A stretch of DNA of 64,000 nucleotides from Gaeumannomyces sp. JS-464. Its lineage: Eukaryota > Ascomycota > Sordariomycetes > Magnaporthales > Magnaporthaceae. This document shows positions 49,698-61,440 of the stretch, piece after piece (the first letter of the stretch is position 1; each line of letters opens with the position of its first letter). A model generated the notes under the pieces. The model saw only the letters and a list, made by a program, of their open reading frames with translations, was not told where the DNA came from and ran no database searches. The position numbers were made by a program, and so were the translations under genes. The stretch is from NCBI GenBank assembly GCA_002197995.1, contig NGZR01000005.1, forward strand, positions 5,022,001 through 5,086,000. The letters are read 5' to 3'.

Positions 49698-51162
49698 GCA
49701 GCAGCATTTCGATGATTACCAGCCACTGCTCTTTGTAACTTGCTTGATTAGCGCGCCCCTTGACGACGTCAGGACAGGAGAGCCAATCTCCGCCTAGCTT
49801 TGCAGTTCCAGCTTGAGATTTATCAGTTACTCCAGCAGCACGCATCCTCAAGAGAGCGCGGCGCCGCGGTAGGCATCTTGCCGCAGCTAATTATGATCAT
49901 CTCTTTGCTGACCAGCTCGAGGCTAGCCCAGACGCACGAAAGCGTCGGGTGCAAGAATAGGGAGCATGGCGATTAGTTGCCAGCCGACCCTTGTGGTGTG
50001 TGTCGGGATCGAGCGCGACTGGGGGGTCTCTGCAAGCAAGCACGACAGGAAATCGGTGGAGAGCAGCCCCTGTCGGTGGTGGGCGCTTGCTCGCCCCTGC
50101 TGGAACCGATCTTTACGAGCGGGCCACTAAAAGGCGAGCAAGACCCATCAAATCGGCACGGGCCTGCCGTTCTGCTATTTGGGGCTGAGGATCCCTGCAC
50201 TGGGCAAGGCTTAGGGACCTCGACACCTCGACTACCCGACCGCCCAGCTTTCCGCGATCACCTCATTCCTTTCAGACCAGCCCCTCGCGCCCACACCCCG
50301 CGATCAGGACCATGCTGGTTGCTGACACATGCCCTACACCAGTTGGATGGTTTTTCATAGCCTTATCGAGACACCATGTGCTCGTCGGGTGTTGGTCTAT
50401 GTTGCTGGATTTAGGCTTCGATCTGCGATATAATGCATCAATATCGCCGCACTTCCTCTCCGCCACCTCGCATCTGCGAATATAACCATCGTTGATCTTT
50501 TTCGCCCTCGCCGCTGCCTATCCGGATAGCGGACGAGCCGACAGCCGTCTGCGTATGAATTTGGAGGTGGGGGCCCGTTTTCAGCTGCTCGCCGAGGCCC
50601 CCATCCACTGGACGACTTTATACGATGCCACGAGCTTTTTTTTTTTTCCTCTTCTCATCTTCCCTGCTTACACACCCGCCTGGCTTGCGGGGGGAGACTA
50701 CCCCTATCCTGGTTCGTGATACCCCTGCCCGCCTATCAACGACTGCCTGCTCGCATATCGCGCCGAGCCATCCTCTTCCCACCCCCTCTGCACCATGGGG
50801 GGTTTTTTTTTCTCCTTCTTTTCTTCCGCGCCGCTCCCATCATGCGGCCCTTGCGCACGCGAGGCTCGTCACTTTTCTTCGTCCCGTTCCCTCTTTTCTA
50901 AACCTTCTTTCCTTCAATAAGACGGCCTGCCAGTGCAGCACTACTTGTCTTAATATCTCGCCGTCCTCGCCGCCCTCGCCGAGCTGGCCGAAACATCTCG
51001 GCTGTCCTTTCCTTAGCGGCGTTTTAAAGGCCTTGCGGAACAGTCCATGTCTGTTAGCACCTAGCGCCTGGCCTGTTTCCTCTCTCCCAGTCTGAGGGGT
51101 ATACGATATACTCTTGACGGCATCGTCGAGCTGAGGGTGCCGACCTAGGGTTTCTCGTCGAG
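49698..51162. other. Intergenic region upstream of the lectin-like gene
   Basis: 1.46 kb between two plus-strand genes. It has T/C-rich tracts (50636-50675, 50798-50830, 50870-50915), as is common in fungal promoters and leaders. ORFs are short and Pro/Arg/Ser-biased; none is credible. Confidence 0.55.
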
Positions 51163-53049
51163 ATGGTTTCCCTCGCCGGGCGCCCTTCCGGGGCGCTCCC
51201 GTCGTCCATCCTCCTTCTCTGCCTGGCCGTGCAGTCGTGCTCGGCCACCATGGCGGCCTGGTTGACCACGATTGGTCCCCAGGTGATACGCCAAAACGAG
51301 ACAACGGGCGCCATTATGTACAGCTTCTGCAACAGCACCGGCACGCCCGTGTTCCCAGTCGATCCCCCGAACACCCTGTCGCTCTCGTTCGAGCCTCGGA
51401 ACGGCACCGCATTAACTGGAAAGGGCTGGTGGGATAACACCAAGACGGTGGTAAGTTACCGACGGCAGCATGGATGAGGTCCTGTTCGGTGGTGTTAGAG
51501 GCGGTCCTCTCTCTTACACGCGTTTCTCCACAGGCCTCCATTTTTTACCAGAACAAGGACGGTGACATTGTGAACTCGTTCCACGAGTGCAATATGAGGA
51601 CGGGCAAGTTCAACAAACTCAACGACCGCATCATATCCGACGGCAAACCAGCGGTGCACAGCACCACAGGACTCGCTTCTGTCCTCCTCAGCGCGAAGGA
51701 TGGGTACCGCATCTACTATCACGACACCAACAAGACTATCCAGGTCATTGGGTACGATCCCGAGGCGAATTCTTTCTACCATGGCGGCGTCGTTTCGCGA
51801 GATACCATGTCGGGCTTTGCTCTGGGAGCTCAGTTCAACTCGAACCGCAACATCTCGGTCGTCTATCCCAGGGACAGCGACAACATTGGCGTGGCGCGCA
51901 CCAACTCAGACGGAAAATACTGGCTAGGTACGAAGAGCGAGTGAGGGGACAGGGAGGAAAAAGCATGTACCGTGACCAAACGCTGACGCTGCACCTCAAC
52001 AACCGACAGCGACCACGCCACGTCCGCTGGCCCTGGGGACCAACGTGACGGCCAATACGAACCTTACCAACGCAGCCAACATCACGCTGGATACGCAAGC
52101 AGCCACAAACTTCTCGCTCGCTAGCTGGACGGGCAATCCCAAATCCATGGAGATCGCCATCGACAAGGTTACGACTCGCAGTATCTTCTACATCGGAAGT
52201 GACCGCGCGCTGCGCCAAGTCGGCAACGTCAACTGGGTCTGGCGACCCATGAACATGAACCAGTCGACCCGCGTGTGGCCGCTCGCCGACGAGCCGAACG
52301 CCGAGTTCGCTCTTGCATCCGACCAGGATACCTCGATCGTGCGCATTTACTACACCGTCAACAAGACGCTGACTGAGATCAAGTTCGACACAGACGGCCT
52401 CTGGAAGCCCGCCATGGCCCTGCCCGTCGTTTCCGCCAACGCGTCGACGCCGCCCCCGGATCCGAACGGCAAGCCCGCCGACCCCGCCCAGGGCTCGGGC
52501 GTGCCAGACCAACCCAACGGCGGTTCCGGACAGCTGTCCCTCGGCGCCAAGGCCGGAATCGGTGTGGGCGTCGCCGTGGGCGTCCTGGCACTCATAGGCG
52601 CGGTCCTTGTCGTTTGCTTCATGAGGCGCAAGAAGAAGGCGCAGGCCGAGGCAGAGGCCGAGCTCAAGACGCAAGCCGAGGATGAGAAGCGGCAGCAGGC
52701 GGCGCTCGCGGCGCAACACCAGCAGCAGCAGCAGTATCACTACTACGGCAATGCCGGCTCGCCGCCGCAGCAGCCCGCGACGCCATTCTCGGACGGCACC
52801 GGCAGCGTGTGGGGCGGCTACGATAAGAAGTCGATGGGCGGCGCGGGCAGCCCGCCACCGCCGGTGCCGCCGCAGGAGCTACACTCTGGCGCGTCCGCGT
52901 ACGAGCTCGCGGACCCGCGGTACGTGACGCACGAGCTACCCGAGCAGAGGCCCACACTCGAGATGGACGGCCACGGGCCGGCTGGCGCGGCCGGTCCCGA
53001 GAGCCAGGCACTGATGCACCACGGGCAGCCGAACCATCCCAAGCCATGA
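51163..53049 (+). CDS. Membrane-anchored fucose-lectin-like beta-propeller protein, 573 aa
   Basis: Predicted type I surface protein. Exons 51163-51450, 51534-51927, 52010-53049; introns 51451-51533 and 51928-52009 (GTAAGT..CACAG; GTACGA..GACAG); 574 codons including stop. An N-terminal signal peptide (about aa 1-28, LPSSILLLCLAVQSCSA) leads into a 350-residue ectodomain. The ectodomain has repeated sheets of the kind ASIFYQNKDGDIVN, YRIYYHDTNKTIQVIGYD, ISVVYPRDSDNIGVAR, RSIFYIGSDRALRQVG and VRIYYTVNKTLTEIKFD. These resemble the six-bladed fungal fucose-specific lectin fold (AAL-like). Many N-x-S/T sites occur. A Pro-rich linker, one TM helix (aa 411-431, GIGVGVAVGVLALIGAVLVV) and a basic RRKKK stop precede a Gln/Pro/Gly-rich cytosolic tail. 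Sugar binding is inferred; key residues were not checked. Confidence 0.8.
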
Positions 53050-53615
53050 TTGTATCGTTTATGGGTTGCGTCTGAAGGCCTGTTTATATCTGGTTCGCTA
53101 GCTTGGCGGGGGAGGCTTCGCTGGCCTGTACTTTCTACCGTCCGTGGGGTTTGGGGTTATACCAAAAAAATCAATATGCCTTGCTTTTCTGTAATATCTT
53201 GATAATGGACTTCAGTTCTTTTGTCATCCAGATTTCGTTTCCAACCGTGTCTGCCCTCGGAATCCTAGGTTGTATGCTGCCTGATGACAGTATCCTCTTC
53301 CCATCACTAGCAATTATTAGACTTGCAACTTTTCTACCTTTCCTTTCATAATACCAAGAACCGTGCATCGTCTCGGTAGATCAGTATTGAGTTCGAGGTG
53401 GTTTCGAGGAGTTGCGTTCCCCGAGCCCCTGAATCGTCCCTCGTCCAGAACGACCCCACTTGACCGAGCAGCTGGGAAAACTTCAGTATGGCGGGGTTGT
53501 GACGCGCAGCCAGCCAAATTCTAACCAGCACGATCATTCAGACACCTTCGACGGGCGGAGACAAGGTGCCGAGATAAAGAAAAGAACAAAGAAAAGCCGC
53601 CCATCGGCATTCAGG
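53050..53615. other. Intergenic region between lectin-like gene and URA4
   Basis: 566 bp between two plus-strand genes. The DHOase frame is open back to 53460, but those residues are unlike the family, so the start was placed at 53616. Confidence 0.55.
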
Positions 53616-55194
53616 ATGAGACTCAAGGACGTCCAGCAGCTGGAGCTCCCGCCCTCGGCGGACATGCACGTCCACCTGAGGCAGGACAGGGTCAGTCCCA
53701 TGATCCCTAACCCCTCTGCGGCAGTTTTGTTAGGCGTGCCATGTTCGCTTACACGAGGCTCTCGCCCCTGGGGTCTACAGCTTATGGAGTTGGTGACTCC
53801 CGAGATCCGCAACGGGGGTGTCGATACTGTCTATGTCATGGTAGGTATTATCGCCGAATGTTTTATTGACTGTAGTATTCTTTATTTTCTTTCTGTTACA
53901 CAAGTGATAACAAACATCAAACACTCAACGCACAGCCCAACCTCCAACCGCCCGTGACGACCGTGGCGCGCGCGCTCGAGGTGCGGTCGGCGCTGCGGGC
54001 GATCGAGCCGCGGGTCAACTACCTCATGTCGCTGTACCTGCACCCGAGCATAACGCCCGAGGTGGTGGCCGAGGCGGCGGCGGCGGACGTGACGGGGTCA
54101 AGATGTACCCGCAGGGCGTCACGACCAACTCCGAGTCCGGGGCGGGCGCCGACTTCCTCGACGCCTACGCGCCCGTGCTGCGCGCCATGGAGCAGCACGG
54201 CCTCGTCCTCAACCTGCACGGCGAGGTGCCCAACGCCGAGCCCACCGAGGAGCTATCGCTCGAGGAGGCCTTCTTGCCCGAGCTGAGGCGCCTGCACGAG
54301 ACGTTCCCGCGCCTGCGTGTCATTCTTGAGGTGAGTTTTTTTTTTTTTTTTTTGATTTCTTCTGTTTGCTTGACACGACCACACACAAGAGGGAAATGGA
54401 TAGTTCCTAAGACGAATGCGCCGAGTCACAGCACTGCTCTACGGCGGCGGCCATCGAGGCCGTCAAGGCCTGTGGGCCGACGGTGGCAGGCACCATCACG
54501 GCGCACCACCTCTACCTGACGGGGGACGTCAGCGAGGTGGACCCGCACGCCTTCTGCAAGCCGATTCCCAAGAAGTCCAAGGACCGTGACGCGCTGGTCA
54601 AGGCCGTGTGCAGCGGAAACCCCAAGTTTTTCTTGTAAGTTGATAATTTGCTTCTGCTGCTGTGCGGGGATGTGCGTGTGTGAGCTGCCTGTGTTGAGGG
54701 CGGTGATGATCTTTTCCTTTTTCATCATCCCACTTTCACATCTCGTCAGATCCCGAGCCAACTTTTTTTTTTTAAACTTTCGATCGGATTCTGTCTGAAA
54801 GCTGACCATAAAAAATAACGTGATTTGGGGAAAACACAGCGGCAGTGACAGCGCCCCGCACCCGCTGGCGTCCAAGTCTGGCAAGCCAGTGCCGGCAGGC
54901 GTGTTCACGCAGCCGTTTGCGACGCAACTAGTGCTGCTGGCGCTCGAGGACGCCGTCGAGCGCGGCGTGATCTCGGACGACGAGGTGACGCAGGAGACGC
55001 TCGAGCTGTTCCTGAGCCGGGCCGGCCGGCGCTTCTACAAGCTGCCCGAGCCCGAGGCGGCGGGCGCCAAGATCGTGCTGGAGAGGAAGGGTGCGGCGAT
55101 CCCGGCCAGCATCAAGAGCGGCGACGGGAGCGGTCTCGAGGTCGGCCTGTCCAAGGCCGGGGCCTCCGTCTTCAGCCTGCGGTGGCTTTCTTGA
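53616..55194 (+). CDS. URA4: Dihydroorotase, 362 aa (one missing base)
   Basis: Interconverts carbamoyl-aspartate and dihydroorotate in pyrimidine synthesis; the PyrC-type zinc enzyme. Start MRLKDVQQLELPPSADMHVHL. Exons 53616-53690, 53781-53840, 53936-54330, 54432-54634, 54840-55194; introns are all GT..AG, the last 205 nt long. Metal and active-site motifs: DMHVHLRQ (two His), the carboxylated Lys in VKMYPQGVTTNS, LNLHGEVP, ILEHCSTAAA, GTITAHHLYLT, and SGNPKFFFGSDSAPHP (catalytic Asp). The frame breaks at GACGGGGTC (54094-54097), right before the Lys codon; one more G gives DVTGVKMYPQG. The CDS is then exactly 363 codons including stop. I infer a consensus error, because every other residue is conserved. 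Confidence 0.93.
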
Positions 55195-57670
55195 GAGGGA
55201 TGGAGGGGAGGGGAGGATCCAAGGCCGGCACGCATGTGAGACTACGTCAGCCCTAGGCAGGAGAAGCTGCACTTGCATGCATGCAGATGATGGGCTTTTT
55301 TTTTTCATTGCGGAGGCAGGAAAAGACACAAAAGTCGCGCGTTTCTCCGGGCCAGACGTAATAGTGCACAAACCTGCAGCTGCGCCCGTCGCATCGAGAG
55401 TGGGCGCGAGGCTATAAGGAAGGCTGTGATATTACTCTCTTTCCCTGATCTCGGGATCCTGATTGTTCAGGAATCCGGTGCAACTAAGTCGAAAGGACGA
55501 GTTGGGCCAGACGGCACGGGCGCACCTCATTGGCGAGCAAGGAGGACCTGCCTCCATTGGGGAATCCTGGGAAAGCTCCCTTAGCTCAGGTTTCCATGCC
55601 CAAAAGGGGCTGGGAGAAGCTGCACAATTGCGTCAGCGCCCCTCGATTCAGCTGCCCGAGGCGAAGGAGCGTGCAATCTTCCCCAAAAACCAAGGCCCGA
55701 CCGACGGCGAGGGAAATAATAGCACAAGCAGAGGCACTCAGAAAAAAAAAAAAACCAAAAAAAACCGGCGATTTTCCTCATCCCGGATGCCACCTCACGG
55801 CGTCAGTCAGGCAAGTCACAGGGTTCTCCGGCATGCAGCACTCAGATGAGATGCGGGGACCAGAATAATACGTGATGCTGGCATAATGGGCGGGCTCCGA
55901 AGGGGGCCGAGATGTGATGGGGATGGATGGAGGGGCAGGCAGGCAAGGCAGGAGGGCAGGGCAGCTGAACACATGCGATCGTGCGCGGGATCAATTTGCA
56001 CCCTGGCGGGTGTGACGCCTGACCGGGCGCCTCAAAGAGGGTCTTTGGTGCCACCAGATGGTAATAGCGCCTGCCCGCCTGCTCTCAGTCAGTGTCGTCA
56101 CATACTGTGGAGAGAGGCCTCGCACGTGTTGAGGCGTTTGTCTGTGCAAACCACGTGGACTAGGTATTCTCAATTCCGCGTCGACTATCGGTGGTGGCCT
56201 GTTCGTCTCAAACGGCGACTACGACAGCCCTGCCCAGCGAGACGGACAGACGCGAAAAGAAGAAGAAAAAGACACATTTTCCTGATTTTCCCGCCCGTCT
56301 CAGACGGCTGTCAAGAGTGGGGCAAGGCCTCGTGCTGTGTGCCATCATCAGCAAGCTCGCAGGGTGTGCCCACCCCCCGGCTGCCGCTTCCTTCCTGCCC
56401 TGGTTTCCCGTCCCGGCACCTGCCCAGGCTGCCATCGCGGGAAAGGGCAAGAGCCCAGCGCGCCCACCCCTGTCCCTGGACCCAGCTTTTTCCGACCCAG
56501 CCCCTCCATTCTGCCGCGGGACCGGTTTGGATGACGATTCATGTCCTGCCCTCCCTCGGCCCTTCCTGGTTGGCGCCCAAAAAGCCTTGCTGCAGGCCCA
56601 GGCAGGGAACAGCGCGGAAAAAGAGAGAAAAAGACCAGACCAAGCCCGTCCATCCATGGAACCGGCCGAATTGATCGACTGAAAAAGGATCCCAACTACT
56701 GCGCGGGTCAAACGACAAAAATAAAGGCACGGCGCACTAGTGTAGGACCCTGAGCACCCCTTTTGCCCTCTTTGATCTCTTCTGCTACCAAGGCCCCGTC
56801 GTCGCCGTCGCCGTCATACTCCCAAGCCCAGGGTCGACGGGTCTGGAGTTGCTTTTTCTTTTATTAGCAGCCCAGCCCTCGCAAATCCACCAACACGCGC
56901 GCTGCCCTACCCGCTGCGCCCCTCACTTTCCCCCCTTTCTAGGCGGTTCTAGCACGGCCACCCAATCCCCCCACTGTAGTTCTGGTTGGGCTGCCTGCTG
57001 TTTGGCGCCGATCAGAAGACACCGCACCAGGGCGACCCGACGCCCGACGGTACGCTAACGCCGTTGGCTGCTGATGCTGGCACTGCTCTGCTCCTGGGCT
57101 GCTTCATAACCCCCCTTTCGTGCGCTTCGCACGTCGCTTGTGCAACTCTCCCCTCTTCCTCACTCCTCGAGTCTCACGGCAGCCGCTCGAGAAACAGCTT
57201 TTCTTTCATCTTTTATTTTGAACACGCCTTCCCGGCCCGCTCCGAGAGACCATTGTTTTCCCCCTGCCCAACGCAGGTCGCGATCCCCAACCCCTTTTGT
57301 GGACCGTCTCAGGCGAACGCGAGACCCAGAGAGCACAGACTAGGACTTGTCTGGCATCGCTACCCGAACCCCGCAATCAAAATAGGCCCCCAGTTTCGCC
57401 TGGTTCCGCACAACAACAACAAGACAGACACGACCAGACCGCTCCATAAGAAACGGACGCCATCTGGTCCAGACAAATCAACTCAGCTCACGCGCCGCGC
57501 GCACAAACGACAAGGAGCGGCTTTACGCTTGCTTTTAGCGACTTGAGCACCTTCAGACATCGACGCCAAGAAAGGGGCTCACACAGAGCACCAGATCAGA
57601 AACAAGAAGAAAAAATCAGCAAAGAACAGAGGCAGAAGCGTGCGCGCTCTGTCCGCCCCTTTAGTCCATC
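55195..57670. other. Intergenic region upstream of the DUF8035-like gene
   Basis: 2.5 kb between two plus-strand genes. It has A-rich tracts (55741-55766) and several long but Pro/Arg/Ser-biased ORFs (for example 55886-56674) that overlap equally long ORFs on the other strand. I see no gene. Part of it is likely a long promoter and leader, with a C/T-rich section at 56850-57300. Confidence 0.5.
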
Positions 57671-59616
57671 ATGGCCGACCGGAGGGATTTCTACGATGAC
57701 CGCGACACCTTTTACACCACCGGGTCGGGCGCTCCGCCCCGACGCCGTGGTGGCTCAGAGGCAGATGTCTACGAGCGCTTCGAGGAGGTCAGGAGAGAAG
57801 AAGGCCCGACACGCAGCCGAGTCCAGGTCCGCGAGCGCGAGCGCGAGCGTGACGATGACTCACGGGTTCCCCATTTCATGAGGGACGAGCGTCGTGGCCC
57901 CTCTAGCGCCGCTCACGCCGACACCTCGGGCGCCATGGTCCTGCGCCATCGTGAGATCGAGACTGTGTCCAGGCCCCGACCCCGCTCGCCCAGCCAGGTC
58001 CGCTTTGAGGAGCGCACCCAGTACGTCCGCCGCGCCCGCAGCCCGAGCCCTTCTGTGGTGTCGGAGCCCCTGCCCCCACCGCGCCGCGAGCGTGTCGAGA
58101 TTCGGCAGTTCGAGAGGAGGAGGTCACCGTCGCCTCACCCCTCCCGCGGGAGGTCGCCCTCGCGAGAGCGCGAGCGCATCCGCATCATTGAGCGCTCGCG
58201 CTCCAGGGAGCGGGTCCCCAGCCCTAGCCCCTCGCCCCCGCCTCCCGCCCCCGTTCCCGTTCCCGAGGTGATTCGCGGGCCGACGATCGAGAGGGAGGTT
58301 ATCACCCACTACAGGAACATTGACCATGGTATGTACATTCACTCCCACCGGATGTCTGGGCTTCTTTTCAGCTCTTGTGTGCCGGGGTTGGCAATTCATA
58401 TGCATCTCTGCCCGCGTGTCTTCGGATGAATGAACGGTCTCCCTAACCACGTAATTTTTTTTTTTTTTTTTTTACCATGATATAGGCGTCATCCAGGCTC
58501 GCCCTCCGCCGCCCCCTTCGCCCGCGCCTCCGCGGCCGATTCTCAAGACGCGCGAGGTGGAGATCACACGTGATACCGACATTGACATCACACGCACACG
58601 TGGCCGCAATGAGGTGGACGTCAACATCCGCCGACGCTCCGTTTCGCGCGAGAGAGGTGCTCTCGTTGTGGCCAAGAGGCACTCCTCCCCCGAGCCGCTG
58701 CCGGCTCGGCGCACCTTTGACGATCTCGACCATCGGCACAAGCTGCGTGTCGACATTGACGACCGCCACCGATCTACGAGCGTGACGGCCGAGCACACGC
58801 ACCACGGCCACCGCCGCTCTCACAGCGCCCTGCCCGACTACCGTGATGAAGCCGAGCGTATCACGTCACGCATCGACTCGCGGGCCGCAATGGTGAGGCT
58901 TACGGCGGGGCGACTCCGCGATGGACTATTGTCGACGTGCCGCCGGGCACTGAGCGCGTGCGCATGGAGGGCGCGGGCGGCGGTGCGGCCGACGTGACGT
59001 GGGAGCGGTACAGTGGCGTGCGGCGGGCTCGCTTCATCCCCGAGCGCGACAACGAGTCGAGCGTCTCGTCCAACACGACCACCGTGATCAGCGAGCGCCC
59101 CGCGAGCGCGTCGTCGAGACGAATGACCGGGTCAACGTCTCGGTCGTCGACAAGCATCACGAAATTGAGATCGAGAAGACGACGCGGGGGGGACCCCAGG
59201 CGCCCCAAGACGGACGACATGTGGACCGAGATCACCAAGGACCTCGTCATCCGCGAGGCTATCGAGGAGATGGGGTACGACTACGAGGAGAGGGGCCGTT
59301 CTTTTACATTATGCAGTACCTGCAATATGTGAGTTTCCATCTTCTCCTTGATACTCGCACACCTCGACATTTCATCAGATTGCTGACCGCGCATCATTCC
59401 CAATCACAGGAGGACGTGCTCCAGCTTGTTCAGCTCACGGACGAGATCGCCGCGCACCGCAGGCGCCACCTTCGCGAGATTGAGTACGAGCGCGAAACCC
59501 GTGACAACCGCCACCGACGCCGGAGCAGCAAGTACGACTACGACCGTGAGCTGGTTGTTGGTGTCGATCGCGAGGTCATCTACGACCGCCCTCCGGTGCG
59601 CGGCTACCTCAACTAG
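57671..59616 (+). CDS. Arg-rich DUF8035-like protein, about 569 aa (four indels)
   Basis: Conserved filamentous-fungal protein of unknown function, recognised by its C-terminal block. Exons 57671-58328, 58486-59328, 59410-59616; introns 58329-58485 (with a 19-T run near its 3' end) and 59329-59409. The N-terminal half is Arg/Glu/Ser/Pro-rich, with RE repeats and SR-like stretches (RIIERSRSRERVPSPSPSPP). The conserved C-terminus reads WTEITKDLVIREAIEEMGYD, then FFYIMQYLQY, then EDVLQLVQLTDEIAAHRRRH, followed by Arg/Asp-rich residues to GYLN. The frame changes at about 58885 (-1), 59098-59101 (-1 in CCCC), 59186-59192 (+1 in seven G) and 59290 (-1). With these repaired the CDS is 570 codons including stop. 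The domain name is from memory. Confidence 0.75.
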
Positions 59617-60363
59617 ATGGCCAAAAGAGTGTTGCTCAGGAGTAAGAAAAGATAGAAGGAAAAAGCCTGAGCACCGTCGCGGTTTAATCCGCCTCTTTAC
59701 GTTTACGGCCTCCTCATGAAGCACGAGAATGTCTTTTTCACCTTTCCCCATGTCACAAGCGAGGGAACATTCACACAATGGATTGGTTGGATGGGTGGTT
59801 GACGCGTCGAGTTTTACGATTGATTTTTGGATTACCCCTTTCCCATTTTTTTTCTTTTTTCTGTTTTCCATCTTCCCTTGATCTTTCACCCTTATTTCTA
59901 ACTTTGCTGTTATTTGGTCTGCTTCTGCTTGCTTTTGACATATCGCGGGTTCGTTTGGCCCTCCTTTTTTATATCCGATTTAGACATGACGAAGCTAAAG
60001 GCGGCAGCAAAGCACGTTACTTGGCAGCATTGGGTTTCTGGTCTGATCAAAGTTTTGCCGGATATATGTAACGATTTACGACGATAATGGATCAAATAGT
60101 TTGCAATACTATCTACTTTGATGTGGCCATTTTTTATGCAATCGATTTTGTGAATGATGGACACGGAAGAGAGTTTTACGATGCTGGGATGCGAGGAATG
60201 GGCACCGGCGCCCTGTTTGCAAGATGCAAAGATAAAACGAATGCCATGCTATGCCATGATGTGATGGAAGCTTTGAACAGAGGAAGAAGCAGTCATGGGC
60301 GAAGGAAAGAGCACAAGGTCAGAGAGAAACCAGGAGAGGGATGGTGGGCCAAGCAACAGAGCA
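59617..60363. other. Convergent intergenic region
   Basis: 747 bp between the 3' ends of the DUF8035-like gene (+) and the hypothetical gene (-). T-rich from 59840 to 59900; no ORF of interest. Confidence 0.55.
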
Positions 60364-61440
60364 TCACCTCTCGCGGCGGTACAGCGCGATGAGGCGGTCC
60401 ACGACCCTCCTGCGCATGGCGCCGCTACCGCTGCCGCTTCTGCCGAGTCCGGACGCCGCCAGCGGTGGCATATCATGTTGCTGTTGATGCTGATGCTGCG
60501 CCTGTGACCGCGGCGACCTCGTCCCGTCTGGCCCGTGATAGCACTCCGCTGCCGCATCCTCGCTCGTCGTCGCCGCCGCCGCCGCCGCTGATCTCGACAG
60601 CGCGGAGCGGCGGGCCGACCCGCTCGTCGGCTCCTTGACCAGCTTCCTCCGAGGCGGCGGCGGGTCGGCGGCGGCGGCGGCGGTGCTGCTCCGCCCCAGC
60701 AGCCACAGGGACGAGGAGCGGGGTTGGTTCGGGTAGGAGGCGTAGTAGTAGTAATACGAGGAGGAGGAGCTGTTGTTGTTGTTGCGGTTATTGGCGGTTG
60801 TTGCGTCGGACGCCGCCCTTTTGCGGTGCTGTTGCTGTTGGTGGTCGTGGTCGTGGTCGTGGTCGTGGCGGTGGTGGTGGGACAGGAGCGACTCGAACCC
60901 GCCGCCGTTCCAGGTCGTCGTGGTGATGCTGGCCGCATCGCTCGTGCAGCTGCCGCCGCCGAGGAGCGACGGGGCCGGGGAGGACGAGGGCAGCGAGGCG
61001 AGGTCGTGGTGGTGGTGGCTGTGGTGGTGTTGTGGTAGTGGTAGTAGTGGGATGATGATGATGAAGGGGCAGGGTTTAGGGTCATAGCGGGCCCCAACGT
61101 GGGCGTTTCCTGCTGGTGGCGGTGGTGGTGGTGGTGCTGCTGCTGCTGGTGATTCGCGCAGTGGTTGGGGTGGGGTAACGATGGCGTTTGCCGCTGCTGC
61201 TGCTGCGGCCTCGGCCTCGGCCTCGACTGCTGCGAGCGCGGCGGCCAGGACTGCGGGGCTGCTCCGCCGCTGCAGGACGCGGTGCTGCGCCGACCTCCTG
61301 TGCGCCGTGGTCGTCGGGGGTGGTGTCAGGGACAACAGCCGGCTCGGTTGTTGGAGGTGGAGGGAGTGGTGCGTTGCTGTTGTGCTTGCGCTTGTCGATT
61401 GCGGCGGCTCCGGCCGGCGCGCAAAGAGGTGGTGTGCCAT
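60364..61440 (-). CDS. Hypothetical low-complexity protein, 358 aa
   Basis: No family recognised. Single exon; I chose ATG 61440 (MAHHLFARRPEPPQS), although the frame is open to 61665. The protein is a chain of homopolymer patches: Ala/Glu repeats, a poly-Pro, His clusters, alternating His-Asp (HDHDHDHDH, from a GTGGTC repeat near 60838-60870), Gln, Asn, Ser and a run of five Tyr. Only the ends look ordinary: the N-terminal 20 residues, and the C-terminus AMRRRVVDRLIALYRRER, which could be a short amphipathic helix. Continuous coding over 1 kb in repeat-prone DNA argues it is translated. Function unknown. Confidence 0.6.
   Translation of the reverse strand: MAHHLFARRPEPPQSTSASTTATHHSLHLQQPSRLLSLTPPPTTTAHRRSAQHRVLQRRSSPAVLAAALAAVEAEAEAAAAAAANAIVTPPQPLRESPAAAAPPPPPPPAGNAHVGARYDPKPCPFIIIIPLLPLPQHHHSHHHHDLASLPSSSPAPSLLGGGSCTSDAASITTTTWNGGGFESLLSHHHRHDHDHDHDHQQQQHRKRAASDATTANNRNNNNSSSSSYYYYYASYPNQPRSSSLWLLGRSSTAAAAADPPPPRRKLVKEPTSGSARRSALSRSAAAAAATTSEDAAAECYHGPDGTRSPRSQAQHQHQQQHDMPPLAASGLGRSGSGSGAMRRRVVDRLIALYRRER

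Noticed and set aside
54094..54097. Programmed ribosomal frameshift in URA4
   Set aside because: No slippery heptamer or downstream structure is evident, and similar one-base run errors occur in many unrelated genes of the window.
55886..56674. 262-codon ORF upstream of the DUF8035-like gene
   Set aside because: Overlaps equally long ORFs on both strands and has random-looking residues; typical of GC-rich non-coding DNA.
60880..60905. tRNA-like B-box (GCGACTCGAACCCG)
   Set aside because: Lies inside the coding repeat of the hypothetical gene and has no cloverleaf partner arms.
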